Positions 7,896-16,430 of a DNA stretch of 64,000 nt are shown piece by piece; the stretch's first letter is position 1, and every line of letters starts with the position of its first letter. The stretch spans positions 1 through 64,000 of the forward strand of contig CADCIB010000011.1 of assembly GCA_902801375.1 (NCBI GenBank), in the 5' to 3' direction. Under the pieces are notes generated by a model. It saw nothing but the letters and a program-made list of their open reading frames with translations. It made no database searches and was not told where the DNA came from. This DNA comes from an uncultured Prevotellaceae bacterium (GTDB taxonomy: Bacteria > Bacteroidota > Bacteroidia > Bacteroidales > Bacteroidaceae). A program made the translations under genes and the position numbers.

Positions 7896-10073
7896 CTATT
7901 CCACTACGATTTCGTCGAGGAAGAACCAGGCATCGTAGCCCACGCCGTAGTGCCAAGAGGGACATTTGCCGAGTGTGTCGATGTGTACCTTAATATAACG
8001 CGCACGCACGGGAGACGGCACTTCGGCACGCCCCCAGACGAACTTCACGGACAAATCGCGATCCTCAGCGAAGGTGTAGGAACCAAACGGCTGCCACGAC
8101 TGGCCGTCGACAGACACCTCGTAGTTGCCGCCACGAGGCAGGAGAATCCATGCGCCCAGCTGGTGGAGGAAGTCCGTGCGAATACTGTTGATGTCTTTTT
8201 CCTCGCCCAAATCGAGGATGAAGTCGGCATCGACGCCCAGCCAGCCGACCCAACTCTCCACATAGGTGGTGCCGCCATAGAGGCCGTCGGTCAGGGCCTT
8301 GTCGGCAATGGGCTGATAGCGTTCCTGCGGACGGGTTATCCACTCCACCTTGGCACCAGCAGCCTTGTTGACGATACCCGTGGGCAGGAACCGCTCACGG
8401 TAGAGCTTGCAGTAGTCGGCAGGGCGGTTGTTGCGCTCGTTCAGCGTGGGAATGTTGTACTCCGCTGTGCGCTGCTCAAAGAGCTCAAGCAGCGCTTTGG
8501 TTTTCTCCACATCGCTGTTCGGGTCGGTGCGGGCAATTTCCAGTTCGGAGTATTGGAGGGGGAGTCGAGAGATGCGTACATGGTCGAGATATTTGTTTCG
8601 CTCCTCACTCCTCGTTAAAACAATTTCAGCCTGATCGAACAGCTCGTTGTAAGTCTTGCGCAGGTTGGCATTGAGCATTCCATCCTTATGCGAGATGGGC
8701 GAGTCGTAGATCCAAAGCGGAGTGCCACTGGCCAGCAACGCACCTTGCATAATTTTCTGATACTGATACATATAGGGGGCTGCCGGACCATAGTAGCCCC
8801 GCATGAAAGTCTGCATCAGCGAATCGGCATCGCAGTAGGGATTCCACATCAGTTTGGCGAGCATATAGGCACGCAGTTCGGAGAAGTCGGTACCTCGCTG
8901 TCCGTTCACCTGTTCGAAGAGCATAGTGGCGTGATTCTCTTTGAAGAGCTGGATGTTCTTCTGCAAAATATGGAAATTGGGGAAGGGCGACACCTGGTTG
9001 TCGAAGTTGATTCCGTAGTCTCAGACGAAGATATTGTCGGAGATGGCCGACCAACCGGTCAGCGCTCGCACGAAGTCCTGCCCCGAAGCATTGTCCGTCA
9101 GCGGTACCTCGCGCTTGCAGTCGATGTCGCAGAGCATGATGTTCACATTGGGCAGGGGCTTTGTCAACTTCGGTGGGTGCATGGAATATAGGTAGGCCAG
9201 CGTGGAAAACTCCTTGTCGGGGAATCGCTGTACCAGCTTGTTCATAAAGCGGATGAGGTTGCCCGAGGGTGAGCCTTCAGCCTCGTCCACAGCCTTGCAG
9301 GCTGGGCATTGACACTGGGTATTATTGCCGTCGTTCTGACTCACAGAGATAGTCCTACATCCAGGATTGGCGCGGAAGATGGAGTCTATCTTCTGGCACG
9401 CCATCTCGAACACCTCGGGATTGGTCAGACACCATTGGCTGTGGTCGCCCGGCTGCCGCTTGCCGTTGATGAACGAGTACCACTCAGGGTGCTCCTTACC
9501 GTAGACCGACGCAGGCAGGATGCGGTTGAAGGTATGCACCCACAGGTTGGCGGCAAAGATATCCTTGGGTTCCTTAAAGCGATACCACAGGCGGAATGTT
9601 GGGTCGGCATTGCCATAGCTCTGCGACTGGCGGTAGCGGAAGGCAGGACTTTCGGCATGACTGATGGCCGGCAACTCGATAGTGGACATTTTGGGGCAGT
9701 CGTAAGTCTCGTAGGCCCAGTAGTTCACGCCAAGGTATTGCTCCAAGAGTGTCACCACACCATAGATGGCTCCCAGTCCGCCACCTGTCTTGATGCGCAA
9801 CATCTGGTCGTGGCAGTCTATCTCGAAACCGTCTTCCGTAGCCCGGTCGGTGGGTTCGCCGATGAGAATGACATTTTTCTGTGAAGCTCCTTGCACCTTG
9901 CTATTCGTCATCTCCCCCAAAAAACGGTTCAACAACGCTGCGGCTTGTTGATTCACGTCATTGTCTTCGGCAAGCACGATACGGGCTTTGGCCTTATGGT
10001 TTTTCAGCAAAGTTATCTGTGCTGTGGTCGTCAAGGCGAACAGCAGCAATGGGAGGAATGCAATTCTTTTCAT
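7896..10073 (-). pseudogene. DUF4838 / discoidin (F5/8 C) protein gene interrupted by one in-frame TGA
   Basis: One reading frame runs from the ATG at 10073 (signal peptide KRIAFLPLLLFALTTTAQ) to 7896, interrupted only by TGA at 9021-9023 (codon 351 of 725). The text around it is 'SAISDNIFV-stop-DYGINFDNQVSPFPNF'. Both halves are colinear and of normal composition. The upstream half is DUF4838-like ('KDIFAANLWVHTFNRILP', 'CQCPACKAVDEAEGSPSGN'); the downstream half ends in a discoidin/CBM32-like domain (about residues 590-725, 'VDADFILDLGEEKDINSIRTD'). Trp (TGG) is the likely original residue. DUF4838 proteins are TIM-barrel-related presumed glycosidases. A sequencing error is possible; otherwise the product is truncated at 350 aa without the binding domain. 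Confidence 0.75.
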
Positions 10074-10093
10074 CTTCGATTGTTTTAGGTGCT

Positions 10094-10126
10094 GCAAATA
10101 TACAAATAATTCCTGTTCCCTGCAAT
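10094..10126 (-). promoter_or_regulatory. Promoter of the DUF4838 gene
   Basis: On the minus strand ATTG (10123-10126), a 3/4 -33 match, precedes TATATTTGC (10094-10102) by 20 nt; the ATG follows 20 nt later. Confidence 0.6.
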
Positions 10127-10196
10127 AAAACAAGAAACAAAAAGCTCATCTTTTTGCGACTCAGTCGCAGAGAAACGACATTTCTCGCGTTTTTGC

Positions 10197-10228
10197 ATTG
10201 AGGATTGTTGATATTCCACTACCTTTGC
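10197..10228 (+). promoter_or_regulatory. Promoter of the metal P-type ATPase gene
   Basis: ATTG (10197-10200) and TACCTTTGC (10220-10228) are separated by 19 nt. The start codon at 10253 follows an A/G-rich stretch (AAAGGAAAGA) that could serve as a ribosome site. Confidence 0.6.
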
Positions 10229-10252
10229 AGAAAAATAAAGAAAGGAAAGATT

Positions 10253-12265
10253 ATGTCACACCATCATCATCACGAAGAACATTCATGCGGCTGTCATGAA
10301 CATAAACACCACCACGAGGAACATGGAGCCTGTTGCTGCCACGAGCATCACCACCATCACCACGAGGAAAGCCAGACGAAAAAACTGGTGCTCATCGTTG
10401 TGGCAGCCATTCTGCTCATTGGAGCCGTTATCATTGAGAAGCATAGCGCACTGAAGACGTGGCAGTTGCTATTGGTCTATCTCGTGCCCTACCTACTCGT
10501 AGGCCATGAAACGCTGAAGGAAGCAGCAGAAGGGTTGGCCCACGGCGAACCTTTCAACGAGCATTTCCTGATGTCCGTTGCCACAATTGGTGCCTTGTGC
10601 ATTGGTTTCCTGCCTGGTGCTGAGACACAGTTCCCAGAGGCAGTATTCGTGATGCTGTTTTTCCAAGTGGGCGAATTGTTCGAAGGGTATGCCGAGGGGA
10701 AGAGCCGCGAGAGCATTGCTCATTTGATGGACATACGGCCGGATGTAGCTCTTTTAGAGGTGAGAGATGAGAATGGAGAGGTGAGAGAAATGACCGTAAG
10801 CCCATCCAATGTCCCCATCGGTTCCATCATTCTGGTAAAGCCAGGCGAGCGAGTTCCCTTGGACGGCATTGTCATTGAAGGCCGTACATCGCTGAACACC
10901 GTAGCCCTGACGGGAGAGTCGATACCGCGCGAGATTGAAGAGGGCGACGAAGTCATCTCTGGTTGTGTGAATCTGTCGGGAGTCATCAAGGTGAGGACTA
11001 CGAAGAGTTTTGGCGATAGTACTGCATCGAAGATTATCGAACTGGTGGAACATGCCGCCGACCATAAGTCGAAGAGTGAGACCTTCATCACCCGCTTTGC
11101 CCGCATCTATACGCCCATCGTGGTATGCGCTGCCATCGCCCTGGCCATTCTGCCGCCCATCATCATAGCCATTACTTCTCACCTCTCGCCTCTTGCCTCG
11201 TTTCCCACCTGGCTCTACCGTGCCTTGATGTTCCTGGTGGTATCTTGTCCCTGTGCCTTGGTGCTCAGCGTTCCTCTCACCTTCTTTGGCGGAATCGGAG
11301 GAGCATCGCGCAAAGGAATCCTCATCAAGGGTGCCAACTACATGGACATCCTGTCGAAAGTCAACACCGTGGTGTTCGACAAGACGGGAACGCTCACCCA
11401 CGGACAGTTTGCCGTAACGGCGGTACACCCTCAGAGTTGCGACGAACGGCAGTTGCTCCACTTGGCTGCTCATGTAGAACATTTTTCCACACATCCCATC
11501 GGCGCAGCCCTTCGCGACGCATTTCCCGACGAGGCTACCGACGGCTGTCAGGTCAGCGAGGTGGAGGAAGTCTCTGGACAAGGCATCCGCGCCCGTGTAG
11601 GAAATCAGGTGGTTTGCGTGGGAAACACGAAGATGATGGAGGCTGTTGGGGCAGAATGGCATCCCTGCCACCATACCGGCACCATCATCCATGTGGCCAT
11701 CGACGGTACGTATGCAGGCCACATTGTCATCAACGACAAGGTGAAGGATGACAGTGCCGAGGCCATTGCGCAACTGCGGCAAATGAGCATCGACCGCATG
11801 GTGATGCTCACAGGCGACCAAAAAGGCGTGGCCGAGGAAGTGGCGCGCCAACTGAACATCGCGGAATACCACGCAGAGCTGCTGCCCACAGACAAGCTGG
11901 AGATTCTGAGTTCGCTTCTCTCTCCCCGAATAACGGCCTTCGTGGGCGACGGCATCAACGATGCACCCGTTCTGGCCCGCGCCGATGTGGGCATCGCTAT
12001 GGGAGCCTTGGGAAGCGATGCGGCCATCGAGGCGGCCGATGTTGTACTGATGGACGATAAGCCGACGAAGATTGCACTGGCCATCGGCATTGCCCGCCGC
12101 ACCCTACGCATCGCCCGTCAGAACGTCGCGTTCGCCATCGGCGTGAAAGTCGCGGTTCTTCTGCTCGCAGCCTTCGGTCTGGCCACGATGTGGATGGCTG
12201 TCTTTGCCGATGTGGGCGTCACCGTACTGGCCGTACTCAACGCCATGCGTGCCCTCCGCACATGA
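10253..12265 (+). CDS. Heavy-metal (Zn/Cd-type) P1B ATPase with His-rich N-terminus
   Basis: The 670-aa protein begins at ATG 10253 (the frame also opens at 10205, inside the promoter region). Residues 1-41 form a His/Cys-rich tail (runs of 5-6 His, CGCHE, CCCHE) in place of a classical HMA domain. The core has TGES (about 219-222), the membrane CPC motif (Cys332-Pro-Cys334), phosphorylated Asp376 in DKTGTLTHG, an HP segment ('HFSTHPIGAAL') and GDGINDAPV (about 565-573). This combination fits PIB-type export of Zn2+, Cd2+ or Co2+; Cu+ is less likely given the His-rich tail, but metal choice is inference. Two short in-frame inserts (near 10757-10787 and 11174-11200) are encoded by GAGGTGAGAG-like repeats. 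No metal-responsive regulator is adjacent. Confidence 0.9.
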   Translation: MSHHHHHEEHSCGCHEHKHHHEEHGACCCHEHHHHHHEESQTKKLVLIVVAAILLIGAVIIEKHSALKTWQLLLVYLVPYLLVGHETLKEAAEGLAHGEPFNEHFLMSVATIGALCIGFLPGAETQFPEAVFVMLFFQVGELFEGYAEGKSRESIAHLMDIRPDVALLEVRDENGEVREMTVSPSNVPIGSIILVKPGERVPLDGIVIEGRTSLNTVALTGESIPREIEEGDEVISGCVNLSGVIKVRTTKSFGDSTASKIIELVEHAADHKSKSETFITRFARIYTPIVVCAAIALAILPPIIIAITSHLSPLASFPTWLYRALMFLVVSCPCALVLSVPLTFFGGIGGASRKGILIKGANYMDILSKVNTVVFDKTGTLTHGQFAVTAVHPQSCDERQLLHLAAHVEHFSTHPIGAALRDAFPDEATDGCQVSEVEEVSGQGIRARVGNQVVCVGNTKMMEAVGAEWHPCHHTGTIIHVAIDGTYAGHIVINDKVKDDSAEAIAQLRQMSIDRMVMLTGDQKGVAEEVARQLNIAEYHAELLPTDKLEILSSLLSPRITAFVGDGINDAPVLARADVGIAMGALGSDAAIEAADVVLMDDKPTKIALAIGIARRTLRIARQNVAFAIGVKVAVLLLAAFGLATMWMAVFADVGVTVLAVLNAMRALRT

Positions 12266-12315
12266 TTGCGCGGAATATCAGAACCTCTAACTATAATATT
12301 GCGCGGATTATAATA

Positions 12316-12387
12316 AACCACGAATTACACGGATTTTACGAATTTTGTTCATCATCCCAATTCGTTTAATTCGTGTAATTCGTGGTT
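12316..12387. terminator. Large inverted repeat between convergent genes
   Basis: AACCACGAATTACACG (12316-12331) and its exact complement (12372-12387) are separated by 40 nt, and the inner flanks continue pairing with few mismatches (to about 12344/12359). It sits between the ends of the ATPase and the fucosidase, so a bidirectional terminator is likely; a dispersed palindromic repeat is the alternative. Confidence 0.6.
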
Positions 12388-12393
12388 GAATGA

Positions 12394-14334
12394 CTACCTC
12401 ACCATAAGCTTCTCGTATTGCGGTTGTTCTCCTTCCACGACCATGCGGATGGGCTTTAGCAACAAGTAGCGAGCCTGCAAAGTGGCGAAATAGATGTCTT
12501 GCGTGATGGGGTTGTTGCGGATGTTGGAGAATTCGCCGCTGGCTATCGGTTTCATATTCTCAGGCGTATCACCAGCAAAAAGCTCATAGTTTGAAATCAT
12601 ACCCGTCTGTGCAGGCTTGTAATGCAGAGAGTGAAGGATGGTGGGATGCCCCATGTCGAGAAGAATACCATCATCGCCGACTGTGGAGACAACGCTGAAG
12701 GGCAGGCTGTAGTCGGCCTCCTTCTTCGCCTGTTCGGCATCGTTGGGAATCATCGTGCCGTTCTCGTCGTACTTCTCCAATGCGTTCGGAGCATAGTAAG
12801 CCCCCAGGCCATTGATGCACAATGGTCCGCGAGCCTCCTCGAAACGGATGCGCAGGCGGTTGGTCTGGATGGTCTTGAAGCGCAGCAAGCGTTTGTAGCC
12901 GATGGTCGTCGTGGCCTCGTTCACTTTCAGCGGCACCCATTCCTTGCCATTGAGATATTCCACAGAGAATCTCTGCACGCGCTGGCCCAGCGGGATAAAC
13001 TCCTGCAGCATCAGGCGGTTTAGCCGTTGCCGACCTTTGAAAGCGATGTCGAGCGTAGCCGTTGTCACTCCATCGGGCGTTGCCCAATAGGTGTCGAAGT
13101 TGTCGTCCGTGAGGTTCTTTACGCCGTAATTTCGAGGAGTGAGGAGCGAGGAGCGAGGAGTGAGATTACCCTCTGCCTCGTTGCTCAGTATCTCTTTACA
13201 TTTCTCGCTCCTCGTTGCAGAAGCCTTAATACGTGCCTTCCCAAGCAGATTCGTCTTCAGTTCCGATGCCACCTGCTTGTGATAGTCGACGGCATGGGCG
13301 GAGTCGATGGGATGAATCAAGCCCTCCTTGTCGACGGGGAAGTTCAGCAGGAATGTGCCGTTGTGGCCAACGCTCCGATAATAGAGGTCGGTCAGGTCGG
13401 CAACGGTCTTCACCTTTGCATCCTCGCGCTCGTGGTAGAACCACCCGGGCCGTATGCTCGTATTACACTCTGAGGCTACCCATGTGTCGCCGTCGGCATG
13501 ACCGCTTTGCAATTCCTTGTAGCGCTCATAGCCAGGATAGACCTCGTTGATGCGGAGAAACGACCAGTTGGTAGCATCGGCGTGGCCTTCTTCATTGCCC
13601 ACCCAACGGCAGCCGGGACCAGCATCGGAGAAGATGACAGCATGGGGCTGCAGACGGGCAACCAGCTCGTGCGCACGCGGATAATTATAATAGGTACGGC
13701 GGTCTATCTTGCGCGTTTCCTTTGCCCCACCATACCAACCATCGCCGCCGTTGGCTCCGTCGAACCACACCTCAAACAGATCGCCATACTGCGTGAGCAA
13801 CTCTTCCAGCTGCGCATAGAAATACTCCACGTAGAGCGGTGTGCCATAAAACGCTTGATGGCGGTCCCAAGGCGACAGATACAGCCCGAGTTTCAATCCA
13901 TATTTCTTGCAGGCAGCCGCAAGGGAACCGACGACATCTTTTTCTTTGCCATTCTCACTCTTCGAATCTGAATTTCCCCGCTCTTCGTAACACGAATTCC
14001 TCACACTGTAGTCCGTGTACTTCGTCGGCCACAGGCAGAAGCCGTCGTGGTGCTTTGCCGTGAGAATGATACCCTTCATGCCAGCCTCTTTCACCGTCTT
14101 GGCCCATTGCTCGCAGTCGAGCCGTGTGGGCGCAAACGACTCTGCGGGCGCATCGCCATAGCCCCACTCACGGTCGCCGAACGTATTCGGTCCGAAGTGA
14201 ATGAATGCGTAGGTTTCCATCCGTTGCCAATCCACCTGATTCTGCGTGGGTAGCGGTCCTACTGGCGCTGGTGCCTGAGCCATTGAAAGGCTGCACCACA
14301 GCCCGACAGCCATCAAACTTATGTATCTCTTCAT
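12394..14334 (-). CDS. GH29 alpha-L-fucosidase with C-terminal discoidin-type domain
   Basis: The ATG at 14334 gives 646 aa with signal peptide (RYISLMAVGLWCSLSMAQA); the frame opens further upstream but only through the promoter. GH29 motifs are 'YAFIHFGPNTFGDREWGYGD' near the N-terminus, 'ILTAKHHDGFCLWPTKYTDYSV', and 'FEVWFDGANGG' with the expected nucleophile Asp near residue 192. Downstream, residues about 390-520 are a discoidin/F5-8C-like module ('NLTDDNFDTYWATPDGVTT', 'RLRIRFEEARGPLCINGLGAYYA'). GH29 enzymes release alpha-1,2/3/4/6-fucose from host glycans. A low-complexity insert ('LTPRSSLLTPR', DNA 13133-13167) lies between catalytic and binding domains. The enzyme is probably periplasmic or surface exposed. 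Confidence 0.9.
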   Translation of the reverse strand: MKRYISLMAVGLWCSLSMAQAPAPVGPLPTQNQVDWQRMETYAFIHFGPNTFGDREWGYGDAPAESFAPTRLDCEQWAKTVKEAGMKGIILTAKHHDGFCLWPTKYTDYSVRNSCYEERGNSDSKSENGKEKDVVGSLAAACKKYGLKLGLYLSPWDRHQAFYGTPLYVEYFYAQLEELLTQYGDLFEVWFDGANGGDGWYGGAKETRKIDRRTYYNYPRAHELVARLQPHAVIFSDAGPGCRWVGNEEGHADATNWSFLRINEVYPGYERYKELQSGHADGDTWVASECNTSIRPGWFYHEREDAKVKTVADLTDLYYRSVGHNGTFLLNFPVDKEGLIHPIDSAHAVDYHKQVASELKTNLLGKARIKASATRSEKCKEILSNEAEGNLTPRSSLLTPRNYGVKNLTDDNFDTYWATPDGVTTATLDIAFKGRQRLNRLMLQEFIPLGQRVQRFSVEYLNGKEWVPLKVNEATTTIGYKRLLRFKTIQTNRLRIRFEEARGPLCINGLGAYYAPNALEKYDENGTMIPNDAEQAKKEADYSLPFSVVSTVGDDGILLDMGHPTILHSLHYKPAQTGMISNYELFAGDTPENMKPIASGEFSNIRNNPITQDIYFATLQARYLLLKPIRMVVEGEQPQYEKLMVR

Positions 14335-14386
14335 TTTTACTTGATTTTGTTTTGAATAAAACAATTGATGCGAATACTTTTGTTTT

Positions 14387-14420
14387 GCAAAGATACGAAT
14401 AATTCGATGAAATGAGCAAA
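14387..14420 (-). promoter_or_regulatory. Promoter of the GH29 fucosidase gene
   Basis: On the minus strand TTTG (14417-14420) precedes TATCTTTGC (14387-14395) by 21 nt; the ATG is 52 nt downstream of the -7 box. Confidence 0.65.
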
Positions 14421-14500
14421 GAATCTGTAAAAACTTAAGTAATAACATAGAAGTTGACCCGAAAAGGTTCGCAGGTGTATGACATCCCCTCACCCTCATT

Positions 14501-14712
14501 CATGACCTCCCCTCACCTCTCCTGTAGGAGGGGTATGGTTTGTTGTGGCGCTCCTGGGGCGGTTTTGCCCCCTCCTACAGGAGGTATGCGACCCCCTCTT
14601 TACTCCCCCTGTAGGGGGAGGAGAAGTTAGAACTGAGCGCAGAAACTAACCAGCCCCCTCCTACAGGAGGGGTGAGGGGGAGGTCATGAAGGTTAATTGC
14701 TATATCATTGCC
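14501..14712. repeat. Palindromic C/G-rich intergenic element, copy 1
   Basis: A left arm (14501-14533, beginning CATGACCTCCCCTCACC) and right arm (14655-14688, ending GTGAGGGGGAGGTCATG) are inverted with small differences. Each arm itself contains a near-palindrome CCTCCTACAGGAGG. A further 24 nt after the right arm (to 14712) are also shared with copy 2 at 48656-48794; the right arms of the two copies are identical over 34 bp. The 120-bp middle carries two more CCTCC/GGAGG hairpins and is not shared. No coding potential. It is a dispersed repeat, possibly a miniature mobile element or a REP-like sequence. Confidence 0.75.
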
Positions 14713-14823
14713 AAAACTTATTCTTTCGAACGTAAGAATTACAGCCAACAAGCGAGAACTACACAAAACAAATAATCGTTTTGGCATTCATATATATAGT
14801 ACGAAACAACCATTGAAGGCAAA

Positions 14824-14955
14824 CAATACGCTCAGAGATGTCAGACAACACGCTCAGAGATGTCAGACAACGCGCTCAGAGATATCGGATAATGCGCTCA
14901 GAGATAGCAAACGACGGACTCAGAGATAACTTGCGACAGGCTCACAGATGGTCTA
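14824..14955 (-). repeat. 22-bp tandem repeat array, about 6 units (array A)
   Basis: The core GCTCAGAGAT starts at 14830, 14852, 14874, 14896, 14918 (ACTCAGAGAT) and 14940 (GCTCACAGAT), exactly 22 bp apart each time. Read on the minus strand, toward the fucosidase, the core is TATCTCTGAGC. The rest of each unit drifts. There are no spacers, so this is not a CRISPR. Arrays B (26081-26190) and C (49104-49198) have the same period. Confidence 0.9.
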
Positions 14956-15008
14956 TGACAAAGACAGACTGACAGACGACAATCGAAAAACAGTTTACAC
15001 GCAAAAAC

Positions 15009-15158
15009 ACCTCACAACCTCACATGACAGGCCTGAAAGCCTGATAAACAGAGGGCTGGAGGCATGTGAGGTGTTTGTGAGGTATCTCACATAAACCTCA
15101 CATGACCTCACCCCTTTATCCAACGGCGTTTGCGAGGTGTCATGTGAGGTTGTGAGGT
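15009..15158. repeat. Nested inverted repeats of a TGTGAGGT/CATGTGAGGT motif downstream of the RT gene
   Basis: A perfect 21-bp inverted repeat (15009-15029 against 15138-15158, ACCTCACAACCTCACATG... and complement) encloses a second inverted pair (CATGTGAGGT at 15063-15072, ACCTCACATG at 15095-15104, with GTGAG/CTCAC closer in at 15077-15090). The octamer ACCTCACA or its complement occurs many times. The region begins about 50 nt beyond the RT stop codon. It could be a structured RNA 3' end, a set of protein-binding iterons, or both. Confidence 0.8.
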
Positions 15159-15207
15159 TTCTTTTGCAAAATACTTATTTTCCCCAGCGATGCAATGCAA
15201 GAAGAGT

Positions 15208-16428
15208 TTACCGCTCTGGTTCCTCTCCCTTGCCATTAGCTTTGTAGAACTCGTGCACCAGACTACGATAGCCAAGCTCTTTCAGCTGCGCATAGCGGAT
15301 TCGGTAGTTGGCTTTGTTGTGTTTGCCAGTAGCTACGAAGCGGAGATACCGCTGCAGGTAATGGTCTATTTCCTTCAGGCCTTCCGTCTGGTTGATCAGG
15401 GGGAAGAACCATCTGGACCAAGTGAGCATTGTGGCATCGTCGGAGTCGAAGAATTTCTTGTTGAAATAACGAATGAGGACTTTCATGGCCTTCTCCGCAT
15501 CAACATCGTTCTTACTGCTCCAACGCTGCAACGAACGGGCTTTGCGACGAATCTTATCCTCCATCTTTTGGCGCGTGGCATCAGCAATGTCGATGTTGCG
15601 CCCCTTGCACTTGAACCCCAAAAAATCGAATGCCTCGTCCGGACGGTAGATGTGCACCTTGGCGGGATTTACCTCCAGACGGTATTTCACGAGAAATTCT
15701 GCCAAGTCGTCGATGTGGCGATTGAGCATCTGCCTGTCTGGGGCAAAGAGGATGATATCGTCGGAATAGCGCGCGTAGAGCACGCCGCTATCGGCAAAAT
15801 GCTGGTCCACTTCGCGTAGGTAAATATTGGCAAGGAAAGGGGATGTGGGTGTGCCAGCCATCACGCCGCGCTCTGCATACACGACATCGTCCCCGCAGCG
15901 TGCGCGTCCGTCGGTGAGCAACTGCTCAAAAAACTGGTATAGCCGAGGGTCATCGGCCATCACTTCGCCAAGGATGGGCAGCAGCAATGGGATGGAAATG
16001 GAATTGAAATAGTCGTGGATGTCGAGCTTGTAGGCCCACATCGGTCTGTTATCGATGGCACGCATCAGATGGCGTATGGCATCATGAGGCGTCATGCCGC
16101 GACGGAAGGAATAGCAGTTCGGCACAAGCTGTGAGTCGTAGCGATAGAGCAGGAAGGCCAATGCCTTGAGCACCGTCATCTCGTCCTCTGGGAAGCTGTA
16201 GACCACACGCTTCTTTCCACTGCCCATCTTGTTGACCAGATGGCGCGTTGGGATGGACAGCGACTCTCCGCGCTGCAACCGCTCCACGACATCCAGGTAT
16301 TTCTCCTCAGAGACGTATGTATCGGCTTGGTCGAATTCATACCAGTTGAAGCGACCTTTCAGCAGACGGTCGGCAAGGAACTCTTCCCAGATTGGTCGTT
16401 GTGAAAGTAGGTCGAGAACAGACTCCAT
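15208..16428 (-). CDS. Reverse transcriptase of unclear class (retron/group II-like hybrid motifs)
   Basis: The ATG at 16428 gives 406 aa; an upstream TTG at 16467 is in frame but falls within the structured leader. RT motifs in order: 'KRVVYSFPEDEMTVLKAL' (motif 1-2 region), 'NCYSFRRGMTPHDAIRHL' (group II/DGR-like), 'YKLDIHDYFNSI' with Asp136 (motif 3/A), 'GVMAGTPTSPFLANIYL' with GTPTSP at 192-197 (motif 4/B), 'YARYSDDIILF' with catalytic Asp223-Asp224 (YSDD rather than YADD), 'LEVNPAKVHI' and 'FDFLGFKCKG' (motifs 6-7), then a basic helical thumb ending 'NKANYRIRYAQLKELGYRSLVHEFYKA'. The TSP signature is retron-like, but canonical retron NAxxH and VTG motifs are not seen; the DGR 'SQ' signature is absent. 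No maturase-HNH or other domain is fused. It follows the 163-aa gene on the same strand after 147 nt. Confidence 0.9.
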   Translation of the reverse strand: MESVLDLLSQRPIWEEFLADRLLKGRFNWYEFDQADTYVSEEKYLDVVERLQRGESLSIPTRHLVNKMGSGKKRVVYSFPEDEMTVLKALAFLLYRYDSQLVPNCYSFRRGMTPHDAIRHLMRAIDNRPMWAYKLDIHDYFNSISIPLLLPILGEVMADDPRLYQFFEQLLTDGRARCGDDVVYAERGVMAGTPTSPFLANIYLREVDQHFADSGVLYARYSDDIILFAPDRQMLNRHIDDLAEFLVKYRLEVNPAKVHIYRPDEAFDFLGFKCKGRNIDIADATRQKMEDKIRRKARSLQRWSSKNDVDAEKAMKVLIRYFNKKFFDSDDATMLTWSRWFFPLINQTEGLKEIDHYLQRYLRFVATGKHNKANYRIRYAQLKELGYRSLVHEFYKANGKGEEPER

Positions 16429-16430
16429 AA

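Noticed and set aside
9021-9023. UGA recoded as Trp or selenocysteine
   Set aside because: No SECIS-like element searched successfully by eye, and all other genes use standard code with TGA as a possible stop; mutation or sequencing error is simpler.
10205-10252. Upstream extension of the ATPase start
   Set aside because: The extra 16 codons overlap the -7 box at 10220-10228 and have no conserved sequence; ATG 10253 begins the His-rich tail.
10754-11872. 372-aa minus-strand frame
   Set aside because: Antisense to the P-type ATPase with all its motifs in the other strand.
14824-14955. CRISPR array
   Set aside because: Repeats are contiguous with a 22-bp period and no spacers; no cas genes in the window. 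The same holds for 26081-26190 and 49104-49198.
15190-15819. 209-aa plus-strand frame opposite the RT
   Set aside because: The RT frame carries the catalytic motifs; the antisense frame has no start context or known domain.
15208-16428. Diversity-generating retroelement RT
   Set aside because: Motif 4 is GTPTSP rather than the DGR 'SQ' form; no avd-like gene, no template/variable repeat pair and no C-type lectin target were seen nearby.
15208-16428. Group II intron-encoded protein
   Set aside because: No X/HNH domain beyond the thumb, and no domain V-like hairpin or intron boundaries recognised; the gene sits in a normal operon-like setting.
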